Source: Rhizobium sp. ACO-34A (lineage in GTDB: Bacteria > Pseudomonadota > Alphaproteobacteria > Rhizobiales > Rhizobiaceae). From it: a DNA stretch of 64,000 bases. Of the stretch, positions 1 through 10,800 are shown one piece after another (position 1 is the stretch's first letter; each line of letters starts with the position of its first letter). Where the stretch lies: contig CP021372.1 of the NCBI GenBank assembly GCA_002600635.1, positions 1-64,000 of the forward strand, read 5' to 3'. Under the pieces are notes generated by a model. It saw only the letters and a list, made by a program, of their open reading frames with translations, was not told the DNA's origin and ran no database searches. The translations under genes and the position numbers were made by a program.

Positions 1-584
1 CGGGGGGTGATTTCACTTGGGCTTTGCTGAGAGAATCTGAGAAGAGACATTGCCATCGAAAGCGCCAGAATGACCCACCATAGCTGTGGTCAGCTGACCA
101 CAGCTATAACACTTTGAGAAATATAGCCTTTTTACGTGTACTGATTTTTGTGGTCAGCATCTGTTATTAATGTCGTCGCAACCGCGAAATCTGAGTTAGC
201 GTAGCCCAATTATCCGGAGATATGCTCACGACTATAAGGCATCGGACTCCCGAGCTGGTTCCCGACCTTAACGAAACAGCCGGCAAGGCCTACAGTGCGG
301 GCAGCTGCCTATTCAGATCGGGCGAGCCGATCAAGCCCAATGTTAATCGACATTACTGATGCAGTCGGAATGTTAGGGGAGGTTCTGACCGGATGAGTTG
401 ATGAACTCGGCAAAGCTTCTGGCGACCTCTTTCCGATCGTACAGTAGCAATGGTGTCGCCGGGGTGGGGGAAACTTGGACGCACAATCGGTGAGCGTCTT
501 AAATCATACGGCGCCTGGGTCAAGGAGTTATGATGTCACTTGCTGAAGGCAGCATTGGACGCCAGCTTGCACACGGCCTTAGCA
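1..584. other. Non-coding left edge, no gene recognised
   Basis: No convincing reading frame was found on either strand between the window edge and the stop codon of the secretion fusion-protein gene at 585. The first 180 bases are AT-richer than the rest and hold the large palindrome described separately. A gene ending just outside the window could use part of this stretch as its promoter. Confidence 0.5.
80..107. promoter_or_regulatory. Perfect 28-bp palindrome, probable operator
   Basis: Bases 80-93 are the exact reverse complement of 94-107, with no spacer; the core reads TGTGGTCAGCTGACCACA. A half copy (TGTGGTCAGC) recurs at 150-159, so two sites lie about 65 bp apart in an AT-rich stretch. 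With no loop it would make a poor terminator; a dimeric repressor site is more likely. The bound protein is unknown. The TGGTC...GACCA core recalls GntR-family operators, but that is only a resemblance. Confidence 0.5.
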
Positions 585-1895
585 TCAGCGCTCGCGAAAT
601 GCCTTCAGGAAATAGTCGGCGATTGGCCTGACCAGATATTCCATGGGTGACCGTTCGGAGGTCTGGATAAAGGTTTCGACAGGCATTCCGGGAATGACTT
701 GGTTCTGGCCGAGTTTGCGGAATTCTGCCGGATCGGGTTTGATTTCCGCCTTGTAATAGGTCGCGCCGGTTCGCTGGTCCGTCAGAATGTCTGCGGCGAC
801 CTTGCTGACATGCCCGAAGATTTCGGGCGTCGAGCGCTTGTCGAAATTCACAAACCGCAGGTGGGCTTTCTGCCCCGGGAAGACCTGGTCGATCTGGGCC
901 GGGGGTATCTGGGTGGTGATCACCAGATCGCTGTTTTGCGGGATGATGTAGAGCAGGGGGTCCGCGGGCCGGATGACGGATCTCAGCGTGTGGACCTGCA
1001 GATCCAGCACGATCCCGGAAAGCGGCGCGGTAATTTCCATGCGGCTCAGGGTTTCACGCTTCGAGTTGCGCTTCTCGCGAAGCTCAGCGATCTTCGCTTC
1101 GATCTCGCGAAGTTCTGTCGTGGCCTGCTCGCGTACCTGCGAGTGGACGTTGAGGATGGCCAGTTCCATTTCCGCCATCTTGCCGGCATTCTCGGCGATG
1201 GAGGACTGCGTCTGGCTGATGGCGCCACGGGTTTCGGCTTCATCACTTTGAAGTTCCAACACCCGGCTGGAAATCGTCAGCCCCTTTTCACGCAGTCTGC
1301 TCTGGGTCGCCAGTTCCTCGATGGTCAGCTTCAACTGGGTGTCGAGCGCGTTGATCCGGCTCGCCAGTCCCTCGTTCTGTTTGGAAATCTGGGACTTGCG
1401 CTCGTTGAGCTGACCGATCTGCTTTTCGCGGGTTTCCGCTCTCACCTGCAGCAGGCGGATTTGTCCGGCCCTGATTTCTTCCACGTCTGCCCTCGTCTTC
1501 GCCGTTTCCAGGAATTCGGGGTCGAAAACGATCTCGGTCTTTTCGTCCTGTTCCGCTTTCAGGCGCGCTGCCGTGCCAAGCAGGCTGAACAACTGGCCTT
1601 CGATGACTGCCAGTTCCGAGCGGTCGAAAGTATCGTCGAGGCGCATGAGAACGTCGCCGGCTTGGACGGTACTGCCTTCCTTGACGAGAATTTCTCCGAC
1701 CACTCCGCCCGTCAGATGCTGAACCACCTGCCGATTGCTGGCGACCTCGATGACGCCGGAGGCAACTACCGCGCCGTTGACCTGCGTCAGGGCGGCCCAT
1801 GCTCCGACCCCGCCGAGCAGGACGAAAATCGTGGAGTAACCAATGAGGGCGTGGCCCCCGCTGCTCCATTTGTTGTTCTTCGGTTTCCCGTTCAT
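585..1895 (-). CDS. Type I secretion membrane fusion protein (HlyD/PrsE-like)
   Basis: 436-residue periplasmic adaptor that links an inner-membrane ABC exporter to an outer-membrane TolC-type channel. A short cytoplasmic N-terminus is followed by one membrane segment (about residues 16-36), a first lipoyl/barrel stretch (about 50-90), a long heptad-rich hairpin (about 100-290) and a C-terminal beta-barrel part ending in a basic amphipathic tail. The start at 1895 is chosen because its ATG overlaps the TGA of the upstream ABC gene (ATGA), which implies translational coupling; a longer in-frame start at 2006 would add a non-conserved Arg/Pro-rich stretch. Known family role: HlyD/PrsE partner of PrsD. 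The likely cargo is the RTX protein at 4819. No TolC gene is present here, as is usual. Confidence 0.93.
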   Translation of the reverse strand: MNGKPKNNKWSSGGHALIGYSTIFVLLGGVGAWAALTQVNGAVVASGVIEVASNRQVVQHLTGGVVGEILVKEGSTVQAGDVLMRLDDTFDRSELAVIEGQLFSLLGTAARLKAEQDEKTEIVFDPEFLETAKTRADVEEIRAGQIRLLQVRAETREKQIGQLNERKSQISKQNEGLASRINALDTQLKLTIEELATQSRLREKGLTISSRVLELQSDEAETRGAISQTQSSIAENAGKMAEMELAILNVHSQVREQATTELREIEAKIAELREKRNSKRETLSRMEITAPLSGIVLDLQVHTLRSVIRPADPLLYIIPQNSDLVITTQIPPAQIDQVFPGQKAHLRFVNFDKRSTPEIFGHVSKVAADILTDQRTGATYYKAEIKPDPAEFRKLGQNQVIPGMPVETFIQTSERSPMEYLVRPIADYFLKAFRER

Positions 1896-3604
1896 TTTCC
1901 GCCTCCCACGACCTGGGTATGGTTGCGCAGATGCGCCCGCAGCACTTCGTCGCGCGGGCCGAAGGCGGCGCGCTGGCCGTTTTCCAGAATAAGGATCAGG
2001 TCGCATTCCTCGATCGCGGCCGGGCGATGCGCCATGATGATCACCGATTTTTCATCGGCTTTCAGGCCGCGGATGGCCATGTTGAGAGCCATGGATCCAT
2101 CGGCGTCGAGATTGGAGTTCGGCTCATCCAGAACGACCAGAACCGGATCGCCATAGAGTGCGCGGGCGAGCGCAATCCGTTGCTTCTGACCACCCGAGAG
2201 CTTGCTGCCGACGGACGGAAGGCGCGTGTCGTAACCGTCGGGCAGGCGGAGGATGAGATCATGGGCACCGGCCTTCTTGGCGGCTTCCACGACCTTGGCC
2301 GGGTCCGGCCTCGTCTCCATGCGGGCAATGTTTTCGGCAATCGTGCCTTCGAACAGGACGACATCCTGCGGCAGGTATCCGACATGTTCGCCAAGGCCGT
2401 CGCTGCCATATTGCTCGAGCGACGCACCATCCAGACGGACCTTGCCGCCTGCGGGGACCCAGATGCCGGTCAGGAGCCGGGCGAGCGTCGATTTCCCCGA
2501 TGCGCTCTGCCCGATGACGCCCAGTGCATGCCCTGGCTGCAGGGAGAAACTCAGGAGGCGGAGGGTCGCGACCTTTTCACCCGGAGGGGTGACGGTAACC
2601 TGCTCGACATCGAGAATGGCGCGCGGTTTCGGCAGCGTCGTGCGAATTTCCTCGGCAGGCATGCGCGCCAGAAGCTCGGAAAGTTGCCGCCAGCCTTTGA
2701 CGGCGCGTTGCAGGAGCGCCCAATGGCCGATGGCGCCTTCGATGGGTGCAAGCGCCCGGCCAATGATGATGGAACTCGCAAGCATGGCACCAGAGGTGAT
2801 CTCGTTGCTGAGAACCAGCCACGCGCCGAGCGCGAGGATGCCCGACTGGAAGAACGTCCGGAAGGTCTTGGAAGCGACCGAATAGAAGCCGTTCTTGTCA
2901 GAATAACCGATATTGGCGTCGAGCGCCCGCATGCGCAGGTTCTCCCATCGGTCAGCGACGGCTCCGCGCATGCCTAGGGCGCGCACCGTTTCGTTTTCCT
3001 TCTGGAGTGTCTGGGTCATCTCCTCGCTCATCCGCCCGGCGACCATGGCCCTGTCCTGCTGGTCCTTGGTGCCGTTCTGGTTAAGCCAGGTCAGCGCCAC
3101 CAGCACGAGGCCGCCAGCGAGGCCGAGCACGCCCATCCATGGGTGGAAGGAGAAGATCACCAGCACGAAGAGTGGTGTCCAGGGAATGTCGAAGAATGTG
3201 AAGACCGCCGGCGATGACAGCATTTTCTGTATCGCATCGAGGTCGCGCATGCCGCTCGCCCCGGAGACCCCGCGGGCTTCCAGCGTGTTGCGATCGAGAA
3301 CCGCGTTGAACACGCGCTTGTCGAACGTCGCCTGGAAACGGGCGCCGATGCGAGCCGCAACGCGGGCGCGGACATGATCGAGAACACCCATGACGAAGTA
3401 GAGGCCGGCAATCAGCCCGGTCAGTGCGACCAGTGTCGCCTCGGATCGGGAAGAGAGCACCCGGTCGTAGACCTGCATCATGTAGAGCGGCCCGGTAAAG
3501 ACGAGCAGGTTTGCGAAAAAGCTGAAGATACCGATGGCGATGAAGCCCGCGGCGCTTTTTCGCAAGGCCTTCCTGAGTTCGCTGACGCCGGGTGTGGAAC
3601 GCAT
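1892..3604 (-). CDS. Type I secretion ABC exporter (PrsD-like)
   Basis: 570-residue fused membrane/ATPase half-transporter that powers one-step export of RTX proteins. The membrane domain covers about residues 18-310, with hydrophobic stretches near 21-44, 58-76, 145-172 and 253-285. The ATPase domain has a Walker A GQSASGKST (365-373), signature LSGGQ (469-473) and Walker B VLVVLDEP (488-495). There is no N-terminal C39 peptidase domain, so the substrate is not a double-glycine peptide; this fits the PrsD/AprD class that recognises C-terminal signals. It overlaps the fusion-protein gene by 4 bases. The LysR gene lies 45 bases upstream on the same strand. Confidence 0.94.
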   Translation of the reverse strand: MRSTPGVSELRKALRKSAAGFIAIGIFSFFANLLVFTGPLYMMQVYDRVLSSRSEATLVALTGLIAGLYFVMGVLDHVRARVAARIGARFQATFDKRVFNAVLDRNTLEARGVSGASGMRDLDAIQKMLSSPAVFTFFDIPWTPLFVLVIFSFHPWMGVLGLAGGLVLVALTWLNQNGTKDQQDRAMVAGRMSEEMTQTLQKENETVRALGMRGAVADRWENLRMRALDANIGYSDKNGFYSVASKTFRTFFQSGILALGAWLVLSNEITSGAMLASSIIIGRALAPIEGAIGHWALLQRAVKGWRQLSELLARMPAEEIRTTLPKPRAILDVEQVTVTPPGEKVATLRLLSFSLQPGHALGVIGQSASGKSTLARLLTGIWVPAGGKVRLDGASLEQYGSDGLGEHVGYLPQDVVLFEGTIAENIARMETRPDPAKVVEAAKKAGAHDLILRLPDGYDTRLPSVGSKLSGGQKQRIALARALYGDPVLVVLDEPNSNLDADGSMALNMAIRGLKADEKSVIIMAHRPAAIEECDLILILENGQRAAFGPRDEVLRAHLRNHTQVVGGGK

Positions 3605-3649
3605 GATGAAAATCTCACAAATTTGATGATCTGAAGCGCGTCATGCACT

Positions 3650-4531
3650 TCAGGCGGTCTGCATCGAGGAGCCGAACATTTCGATCGCACAGGTGATGAA
3701 GTCGGCGATCATCGGCTGGCGCCGCCGCTCTTCCAGACAGATGAGGTGTTCCTTGAGCATGATCGCCGCATCGCGGATCGGCAGATAATGCAGCCGGCTG
3801 TCGTAACCGAACTCGGTATCGACGATCACGCCCACACCAAAGCCGTTCGCGACGGCTTCGCGCACGCCTTCCCGGCTGGTCACCTCGAGAACAGGACCGA
3901 GACGGATGTTATGCTCCGCCAGGTTCTCCTCGAAGACAGCCCTGGTGCGCGATCCCTGTTCCCGCAGAACGAAGGGGCAGTTCATCAGGTCGGCCATGTC
4001 GATATGTTGACGTTCCGCCCAGGGATGGGTCTTGGGAACGAAGGCTCCGATCCGCAGATTGATGAGCGGCCTGACATAGAGGCGTTCGTCGCGCAAGGGA
4101 TTGGCGCTGATCCCGACATCCGCCTGCTGTTGCACGAGATGTTCGACCACGCGGTCGGAGTTCTGGATGACGAGCTGGAAATTCAGCTCCGGCCGCCGTT
4201 CGCGCAGTCTCGCCAGGATAGGCAGCGCGTGGGTGACGCCGTCGGCACAGACGCGCAACCGTCCGGCGCCGCTGCGTTGTGATTTCAGAAGATTGGTTGC
4301 CTGTCCAAGCGCGGCAAACAGGCGCGAGGTGATGTTATAGAGCGCGCGGCCGTCGGGCGTCAGAATAACGCCACGAGGAGTGCGTTCGAACAGCGAAAGG
4401 CCCGAGGAAGCCTCGAGTTGACGCACCTGTGCGGACAGCGTCGACTGGCTGATCGATATCTCCCTTGCCGCCTGCGAGTATCCGCCTGCCATGGCGACAT
4501 AATGGAAAGCGCGCAGCTGTGTAACGGACAA
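3650..4531 (-). CDS. LysR-family transcriptional regulator
   Basis: 293 residues. N-terminal winged helix-turn-helix (about residues 1-60: SVTQLRAFHYVA, then the LysR-typical SQSTLSAQVRQLE) followed by a periplasmic-binding-like effector domain (about 90-290). The start codon is TTG (4529-4531) with an AG-rich stretch upstream. It is divergent from the RTX gene across 287 bases, which contain a LysR-type palindrome at 4640-4654, so it probably controls the RTX gene and perhaps itself and the exporter behind it. The effector is unknown. The LysR regulators nearest in style control phosphonate or amino-acid genes, but that is too weak to name a ligand. Confidence 0.9.
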   Translation of the reverse strand: MSVTQLRAFHYVAMAGGYSQAAREISISQSTLSAQVRQLEASSGLSLFERTPRGVILTPDGRALYNITSRLFAALGQATNLLKSQRSGAGRLRVCADGVTHALPILARLRERRPELNFQLVIQNSDRVVEHLVQQQADVGISANPLRDERLYVRPLINLRIGAFVPKTHPWAERQHIDMADLMNCPFVLREQGSRTRAVFEENLAEHNIRLGPVLEVTSREGVREAVANGFGVGVIVDTEFGYDSRLHYLPIRDAAIMLKEHLICLEERRRQPMIADFITCAIEMFGSSMQTA

Positions 4532-4639
4532 TGGAACTCTTCTCTTTTACTTCACGGCAGAGGGTTTCCCCCCAAAAATGATGGGCGATCTATAGGCGTT
4601 GTATTTTTCATGTTTGTGACGCTTGGAACGGGGCGGGCG

Positions 4640-4654
4640 ATTGAAATTCTCAAT
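4640..4654. promoter_or_regulatory. LysR-type T-N11-A palindrome
   Basis: ATTGA-AATTC-TCAAT, 5-bp arms around a 5-bp spacer, containing the T-N11-A spacing (4641/4653) typical of LysR sites. It lies between the divergent LysR gene (start 4531) and the RTX gene (start 4819), about 165 bases before the RTX start. Assignment to this regulator is inferred from position. Confidence 0.4.
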
Positions 4655-4818
4655 ACCCGGCGTTGGCATTTTCAATAGTTAAGAAAAGGTATTTTTCACA
4701 CGTTTGTCACGCAGCCTACCTAGTTCGTCAGTCCGGAAAGCGAGGGAAATTACGTGGCCTTGAGGCGCGCAATATTCCCTCTCCCAAGCTTTTTTGGTTC
4801 TTGCGAAGAGGAATCCCC

Positions 4819-7800
4819 ATGACTGCGATCACGAACAAGATTCTTGATTACATTGCGAAAAAAGGCTCGGAAGACCGGGTTATCGATCTCAGCACCATCT
4901 TTTCCGGTACTGGGCTGACCTATACGGTTTCGAGCAGCGACCCGAGCATTGCCGATGTCTCGATTGAGGACGGTCAGCTCACGATCGACTATACCGATAC
5001 CCTCGGTTACACCGATCTCAAGATCACCGCGACGGACAGCAACGGCCAGAGCGTGACCGACAATGTGCGTGTCCGCGTTGCCGGCGAAAACTCCTATACG
5101 ATTGCAGTTCTGCCCGACACGCAGGACTATTCCTACACGACGGGCGCACCGACGCTGGCGAAGATGACCCAGTGGCTGGTCGACAACAAGGATAGCCTCA
5201 GCATCCAGTTCGTCACCCATGTGGGCGACGTTACCGCCAACGCCACGGACCAGCAGTGGCAGAACGTCACGCAGGCCCTGTCCATCCTGGATGGCAAGAT
5301 CCCTTACTCGCTGACGGCAGGTAACCACGACCAGGGCTCCGGCGGTTCAGCCGGCTCGCACACCACGACCGGCATGGACAACTACTATTCGCCGGAACAT
5401 CAGGCCGAGATCAGCGACACCTTCGGTGGCGTCTACGACATGGAGCCTGACCGCGCCGCCAACAACTACCACACCTTCACTGCTCCCGATGGCACGAAGT
5501 GGCTGGTGCTGAGCATTGAATTCGGTCCTTCGGACGACGTTCTCCGCTGGGGCAAGGAAGTGATCGAGGCTCACCTCGATCATCGCGTCATGCTGACGAC
5601 CCATGCCTACATGAACTGGGGCGGCCGTCACGACTCGACCGGCAGCCCGCTTTACGGCGAAGGCGCCGGCTACGACTATGGCCTGGGCAAGCTGCCTGAG
5701 GGCGCCAATGATGGCGAAACCATCTATCGGGAACTGGTACAGCCCTATTCCAACGTGACCTTTACCTTCTCGGGCCACATCTTCGGTGACGGCGCGGAGA
5801 CGCTCGTTTCCTACGACGAGTTCGGCAACCCGGTCTACCAGATGCTGGTGAACTACCAGAACGGCGTGGCCAACGAAATCCAGGACGGTAACGGCGGCTC
5901 GGGCGCGATCCGCCTGCTGACGATCGATCCGGACAACGGTCAGGTCTATACGTCGACCTACTTCGCGCTTCAGGACAAGTACCTGACCAACGACCGTGGC
6001 GAAGATCTGGACCGCGACACGCTGAGCGGCCCCTACCGCGGTCAGGAAGAAACGCTGCAGGTCGATACCTCGGCTCCGGAACTGCATGCGATCGCGAAGG
6101 CCGGCAACGACCTTTACGTGACGGTTGAAGGCAACGGCGGCGGAGCTGTCACGCTGGAAGGCAAGGCAGTCAATCCGGGCAACGATGAAGGCCTGACCTA
6201 TGTCTGGACGGATGCGGACGGCAACGTCGTTGCCACCGGCGCCACCCCGTCGATCGATCTCTCCGCGGGCCGTCACCACCTGACGCTTACGGTCACCGAT
6301 TCCACCGGTGCGAAGTCCAGCGACGACGTCATGATCATCGTGCGCAACGACGAGACGCTGCTGGTCGATAATTTCAACGACGGCAATGCCGATGGCTGGA
6401 CGACCGGCAACAACAGCGGCGCGGTCAGCATCGCGCATGGTTCGACGACGGATTTCGGCATTGCGCCGTTCCCGGGTGCAACGGTTCCGACCGATCCGAC
6501 GACGCCAGAGGAGCCGGAAGAGCCGACGACCCCCACGGATCCGGCAGATGCAATGGATGCGGTTCTCGTTCCGGCGACGACCGGTAAGGAAGGTCTGCTG
6601 CTGAAAGCCGGCTTCGGCGATGCAGAGGGTGCGTTGACGAAATCCTACAGCCTTGCCTTCGACATGATGATCCCGTCCGGCACGGCGAAGAGCTATATCT
6701 CCCTGATCCAGAGCGGCATTGAAAACACCACCGACGCCGACATGTTCTTCAAGGTTTCGGGCAATTCCGCTTCGCTTGGAACGATGAGCGTCTATCAGGG
6801 CAATATCTCGCTCGACCAGTGGCACCGCATCATTCTGACCTATGAGGTCAAGGATGGTAACGTCACGATCGTCAAGTATGTCGATGGCGTCGAAATCGGC
6901 CGCCAATCCCGCGTTGCCGACGATCGCTATGCGCTCGATACGGATAATGGCATCCTGCTGTTTGCCGATGAAGACGGCGAAACCGCTCCGGTTGTCGTGT
7001 CTGCCGTAACGGTTACCGACAAGGTCCTGACGGCTGACGACGTCGCATCGCTCGGTGGCGTCTCCAAGGGCGGGATTGCTCTGCCCGAGGGCACGACCGG
7101 CACGCAGATCGTTGCCGATGAGACCGGCTTCACTACCGTTGACGGCGAAGGCAGCCTTGCACCGCACGGCGGCGTTACCGTGACGCCGACAACCGATGTT
7201 AAGGTCGGCGTTCCGGTTGACGGCACCGAGACTGGCGGCGGTACGACAACTCCGCCGGAAACCCAGCCTTCGGAAGGCGACGCAGCCAACGTCACCAAGA
7301 TCGGCGCTCTGACCCCTACCCAGATGTTCAAGGTGGAAGTGAGCCAGCCCGTGCCGGAAGGCACGATCGTGAAGGAATACACGCTGGTTTACGACCTTCT
7401 CATCCCCGGTGGCCCCGGCTCATGGCTGTCGCTGTTCCAGTCCGACACCAAGAACCAGTCCGATGGCGAGCTCTTCGTCAACGGTAACGGCGGAATTGGT
7501 ATTGCCGGCGATTACGAAGGCAATGTCACCTACAATGCATGGCATCGCATTGCCTTCACCATCCAGCGCCAGGGCGAGAATGTCCTGATCTCGAAGTATA
7601 TCGATGGCAATCTGGTTGGAACGACGACACAGTCTTCTGGCAACGCCGACCGCTACGATATCGACCTGTCCAAGGGCCTTCTGCTGTTCTCGGACGAAGA
7701 TGGCGAAACTCGCGACGTCTACGTCTCCAGCGTTCTGTTCACCGACAAGGTGATGACCGGCACGGAAATCGCCGATCTCGGTGGTGTGAAGGCAGGCGGC

Positions 7801-10800
7801 ATCGTGGATACGGCGCCTTCCGAGATCAGCTTCCAGCTCGATTTCTCCGGTGAGAACGTCACGGACGACTTCGGCAACGTGAAGACGTCTGCCGGCGCAA
7901 CGGCAAGCCAGACCGGCAACTACATGGTCAAGGGCAGCTATGCCCAGCGGGTCGATGGCGTCGAAGTCGAAGCCGATCCCGAAGGCCGCGTCTATGAAGG
8001 CTCGAATTCCGGTGAAAACATCCTGGTCTGGTCGGGTGAGGGGTCCCAGAATTGGCAGAACTACCGCTACGAAGTGACGATCAAGTCCACGGACCAGGAC
8101 ACGATCGGCACCGTCTTCTATTACAAGGATGCGGGCAACTTTTATCGCGTGACCTTCAACTCGGCGAACAACACCCGTGAACTGGTGCGCGTCAAGGATG
8201 GTGTTGCAACGGTTCTCGCAACCACCAATGCCGGCAGCCCGTGGGCACGTGACGCCGGCCTGGAAATCGCCGTCAAGGATGGCGAGATCCGCGTCTATCT
8301 CGATGGACAGTCGGTGTTCGGCACGGTCGTCGACAGCAACCCGCTTTCCGGCGGCTCCATCGGTTTCTACTCCGCCAACCAGAAGTCCTCGCAGTTCGAT
8401 GATGTCTTCGTCGGTGCGCTCGACCTCAAGGCCCATGCCGGCCGCGATGTCGAGGTTCTGGACCGGGATCACGACGGTCAGGTCACGGTTCATCTGAACG
8501 CCGGTGACAGCTATGGGCAGAACGACATCGTGTCCTGGCGCTGGCTTGACAGCAACGGCAACGAACTTGCCACCGGAGCAACGGCCGATGTTACCCTTTC
8601 GGCTTCCGGCGATCAGGTCGTGACGCTCGAAATCACCGATAGCACCGGCAAGGTTTCCCGCGATACGGTGACCGTCGATGCCGTTTCCAGGGAACGCATC
8701 CTCTTCAGCGACGACTTCTCGGATGCGAATTTCGCCAGCCGCTGGACCATCGTCGATGAAGGTGAAAAGAACGGTGTCGGCGAGGGTGGAAAGTACGGGG
8801 ACTGGAAGGTCGTCGATGGCAAGCTGGTTCAGCTTTCCGATGTCAGCAGCAAGGAGCTGAAGTGGACTTCCGCTGATGCAAGCGATGACTGGCAGAAGGG
8901 CTGGTCGCCGCTTGGCGATGGCACGAACGTGCTGCGCAAGGGAACCTATGCACTGATTTCCGATGAAGGGGCCAAGGAATGGACCAACTACGCCGTGGAA
9001 ACCACGGTGAAGACCCCCGACAACGGCGCTGTCGGCATTCTCGTCCACTATCAGGATGCCAAGAACTACTACAAGATCGAGCTTGATGCCCAGAACGGCA
9101 CGAGCCTGTTCCAGCTGATCGAGGTGAAGGACGGGGTCGAAAAGTATCTCACCCAGATCCCGGCCCGCTACACCAGCAACAAGGAATTCCAGTTCCGCGT
9201 CGAGGTGAAGGACGGCAAGATCCAGACGTGGATCGACGGCAACCAGATCTTCTCCTACGCCATCGAAAGCCATGCGGTTCAGAAGGGCACTGTCGGTCTA
9301 TTCTCCTGGGGCAATGCCGGTCTGTCATTCGACAACGTGACCGTCGTCAGCCTGGACAACGCTCCTTCAGAGCCGAATACCGCGCCGGTTGCAGGTGACG
9401 ACGAAGGCTTCCGTACCGGTTTCGGTACCGCTCTTCTGATCGCCGCTGCGGCCCTGCTGGCAAACGACACTGATGCCAATGCCGATGCACTCGTCATCAG
9501 CTCGGTCGAAGCCATCACCGGCGGTACCGTTGAACTCGATAGCAACGGCAACATCGTCTTCAAGCCAGCTCCGGGTTTCCACGGTGTCGCGCAGTTCAGC
9601 TACACCGTCGCGGACGGCAAGGGTGGAACCGATGTCGCAACCGTCAGCATCGTCGTCGATGCCGACAAGGCTCCGGCTAAAGCCATCGAAGGCACTCCGG
9701 GCGCGGATGTGCTAAAGGGCACCGATGGTGACGACAGTATCTTCGGTCGCGGTGGCAACGACAAGCTCTACGGCAAAGCCGGCGATGACCTGATCTATGG
9801 TGGCGATGGCGATGACCACCTCGATGGTGGAGCTGGTAACGACGAACTCCATGGTGGCGCCGGTAACGATCTGCTGTACGGCGGCGCCGGCAACGACTAC
9901 CTCGATGGTGGAGACGGCAATGACCGCCTCGATGGTGGCGCCGGTAATGACGAGCTTCATGGCGGAGCCGGTAGCGATACCCTCTATGGTGGAGCCGGCA
10001 ACGACAAGCTCTATGGCGGTGATGGCAACGACACCTTGCAGGCTGGCGATGGCGATGATCTGCTGATGGGTGACGACGGCGACGACCTGCTGATGGGGGA
10101 GGCCGGCAACGACAAGCTCTATGGTGGCGTCGGTAACGACAGGCTCTATGGCGGTGACGGCGATGACCTGCTGATGGGCGATGAAGGCAACGACATCCTC
10201 AACGGCGGAGCCGGCAACGACAAACTCTACGGTGGCACCGGTGATGACCGGCTCTATGGTGGGGAAGGCGATGATCTTCTGATGGGTGATGAAGGCAATG
10301 ACCATCTCGATGGTGGCGCCGGTAACGACAAGCTCTTTGGTGGCGCCGGTGACGACGCCCTGTATGGCGGTGCCGGCCATGACCTGCTGATGGGTGACGA
10401 GGGCAATGACTACCTCGAGGGCGGAGCGGGTAACGATGAGCTCTATGGCGGTGCAGGCCATGACAGGCTTTATGGCGGCGCCGGCAACGACAAGCTCTAT
10501 GGCGGTGATGGCAACGACACCCTGCAGGCTGGCGACGGTGACGACCTGCTGATGGGCGAGGCCGGCAACGACAAGCTCCATGGTGGAGCCGGCGATGACA
10601 GGCTCTATGGCGGTGACGGCGACGATCTGCTGGTGGGCGATGAAGGCAATGACACCCTCATTGGCGGTGCCGGTAACGACAAGCTCTTTGGTGGAGCCGG
10701 TATCGATCGTCTCTATGGCGGAGCTGGCCAGGACGTCTTCATCTTCAAGTCGATCAGCGACATGTCCACCGACAAGTCGGAGACCGACACCATCTTCGAC

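Noticed and set aside
699..2156. 485-codon plus-strand frame opposite the secretion fusion-protein gene
   Set aside because: No motif, Arg/Asp-rich shadow composition; the minus strand carries a full HlyD protein. The same applies to long frames opposite the RTX gene (5347-7167, 7420-9273) and opposite the sulfatase (30039-31622).
9691..10743. Regular 27-base repeats that could suggest a CRISPR array
   Set aside because: There are no unique spacers; the repeats are in frame and encode RTX nonapeptides.
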